Below, in pieces: positions 63,633 to 64,000 of a DNA stretch of 64,000 nt (the first letter of the stretch is position 1; every line of letters starts with the position of its first letter). The stretch is from Weissella sagaensis. GTDB taxonomy: Bacteria > Bacillota > Bacilli > Lactobacillales > Lactobacillaceae. The notes beneath the pieces are model-generated. The model saw nothing but the letters and a program-made list of their open reading frames with translations, was not told the origin of the DNA and ran no database searches. The stretch lies in NCBI RefSeq assembly GCF_005405285.1, contig NZ_BJDT01000004.1, positions 119,411 to 183,410 of the forward strand, given 5' to 3'. The position numbers were made by a program, and so were the translations under genes.

Positions 63633-63705
63633 TGGACGTTACAGGGTTCGAACCTGTGACCCCCTGCTTGTAAGGCAGGTGCTCTCCCAGCTGAGCTAAA
63701 CGTCC
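63633..63705 (-). tRNA. tRNA-Val(UAC)
   Basis: A 73-nt cloverleaf. Anticodon TAC in CCTTACAAG, acceptor GGACGTT/AACGTCC, discriminator A. First tRNA after 5S rRNA. Confidence 0.95.
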
Positions 63706-63712
63706 ATTGATG

Positions 63713-63828
63713 CATCGCGATGTCCTATCCTCGCAGGAGGCGATCCTCCAACTACTTTTGGCGCTACTGAGCTTAACTTCTGTGTTCGGTATGGGAACAG
63801 GTGTGGCCTCAGTGCCATCATCACGACA
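63713..63828 (-). rRNA. rrf: 5S ribosomal RNA
   Basis: The minus strand has CACACCTGTTCCCATACCGA and GAAGTTAAGCTCAGTAGCGC, the core of bacterial 5S rRNA. The terminal helix is TCGTGATG/CATCGCGA. Ends are approximate to a few bases. Confidence 0.93.
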
Positions 63829-63926
63829 CGATAGTTACTAAAAGCAACCACGAGATTAATTATCTCAAAACTGAATCATAATGTCAATACTTTTTTAAAA
63901 TTATTTTTGCCTTACACCACTTGCTA

Positions 63927-64000
63927 CTTGGTTAAGTCCTCGAACCATTAGTACTAGTCCGCTCCATACGTCACCGTACTGCCACTTCTAGCCTATCTAC
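63927..64000 (-). rRNA. rrl: 23S ribosomal RNA, 3' end (partial)
   Basis: The last 74 nt of 23S rRNA are inside the window: AGTGGCAGTACGGTGACGTA, GGAGCGGACTAGTACTAATG and the closing CGAGGACTTAACC, as in Bacillus-type 23S. The gene continues beyond the right edge. The exact 3' end is uncertain by a few bases. Confidence 0.93.

Overview
The window is a stretch of low-GC chromosome from a lactic acid bacterium. The best fit is the Leuconostoc/Weissella side of the Lactobacillaceae. Reasons: the arrangement of the division/cell-wall (dcw) cluster, MreBCD, DivIVA, SepF and MraZ; cytochrome bd genes cydABCD; class Ib ribonucleotide reductase; formate-THF ligase; T-box and lysine riboswitch leaders; and a 16-tRNA cluster behind a 5S gene of lactobacillar type. 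The genus is inferred from gene content only. I see no insertion sequence, prophage, plasmid backbone or CRISPR array; this looks like core chromosome. Most genes lie on the minus strand.

Layout. 1-604: start of an NCS2 purine permease, cut by the window edge. 847-5485: yebC, then recD2, a TPR protein and a histidine phosphatase. 5581-8650: ileS with its T-box. 8654-22350: dcw cluster read mraZ, rsmH, ftsL, pbpB, mraY, murD, murG, divIB, ftsA, ftsZ, sepF, yggT, ylmH, divIVA, preceded by five 10-bp MraZ-type repeats. 22489-24585: prmA, rsmE and a membrane protein. 24773-28239: pyk, then lysP under a lysine riboswitch. 28378-33345: a degenerate PAP2-like membrane protein (+), fhs, and a polar amino acid ABC transporter under a second T-box. 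33378-36829: mreB, mreC and mreD, with an alpha-carbonic anhydrase on the other strand between mreC and mreD. 36914-39553: a short RadC-like protein, a VOC protein, an HTH regulator and a FluC/CrcB pair. 39568-42536: a TrpXYZ-type ABC transporter, apparently controlled by a Trp-Trp leader peptide and an attenuator. 42541-47679: nrdHEF facing nrdI and two unknown genes. 47775-53462: LysM protein, DUF1831, mtnN, Nudix, Csp, DUF4044, a degenerate PurK-like ATP-grasp protein and a GH73 glucosaminidase. 53532-60798: cydABCD and a divergent D-2-hydroxyacid dehydrogenase sharing a Rex-like box. 60844-61686: XRE-TPR regulator. 62184-64000: 16 tRNAs, 5S rRNA and the 3' end of 23S rRNA, all minus.

How the genes fit together. 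Much of the window is cell-envelope growth machinery: peptidoglycan precursor synthesis, divisome, elongasome and two wall hydrolases. Amino acid supply is sensed by RNA in four places: an Ile T-box on ileS, a T-box on an ABC transporter, a lysine riboswitch on lysP and the proposed Trp leader peptide on trpXYZ. Redox control is suggested for cydABCD.

The most notable observations are: (1) the Trp-Trp leader-peptide attenuator in front of trpXYZ; (2) an isoleucyl-tRNA synthetase with no cysteine at all, in which the four C-terminal zinc ligands are replaced at conserved spacing; (3) a tRNA-Gly(GCC) with C at T-loop position 55; (4) the five-repeat MraZ operator; and (5) several family members that have lost their catalytic motifs (PurK-like, PAP2-like).
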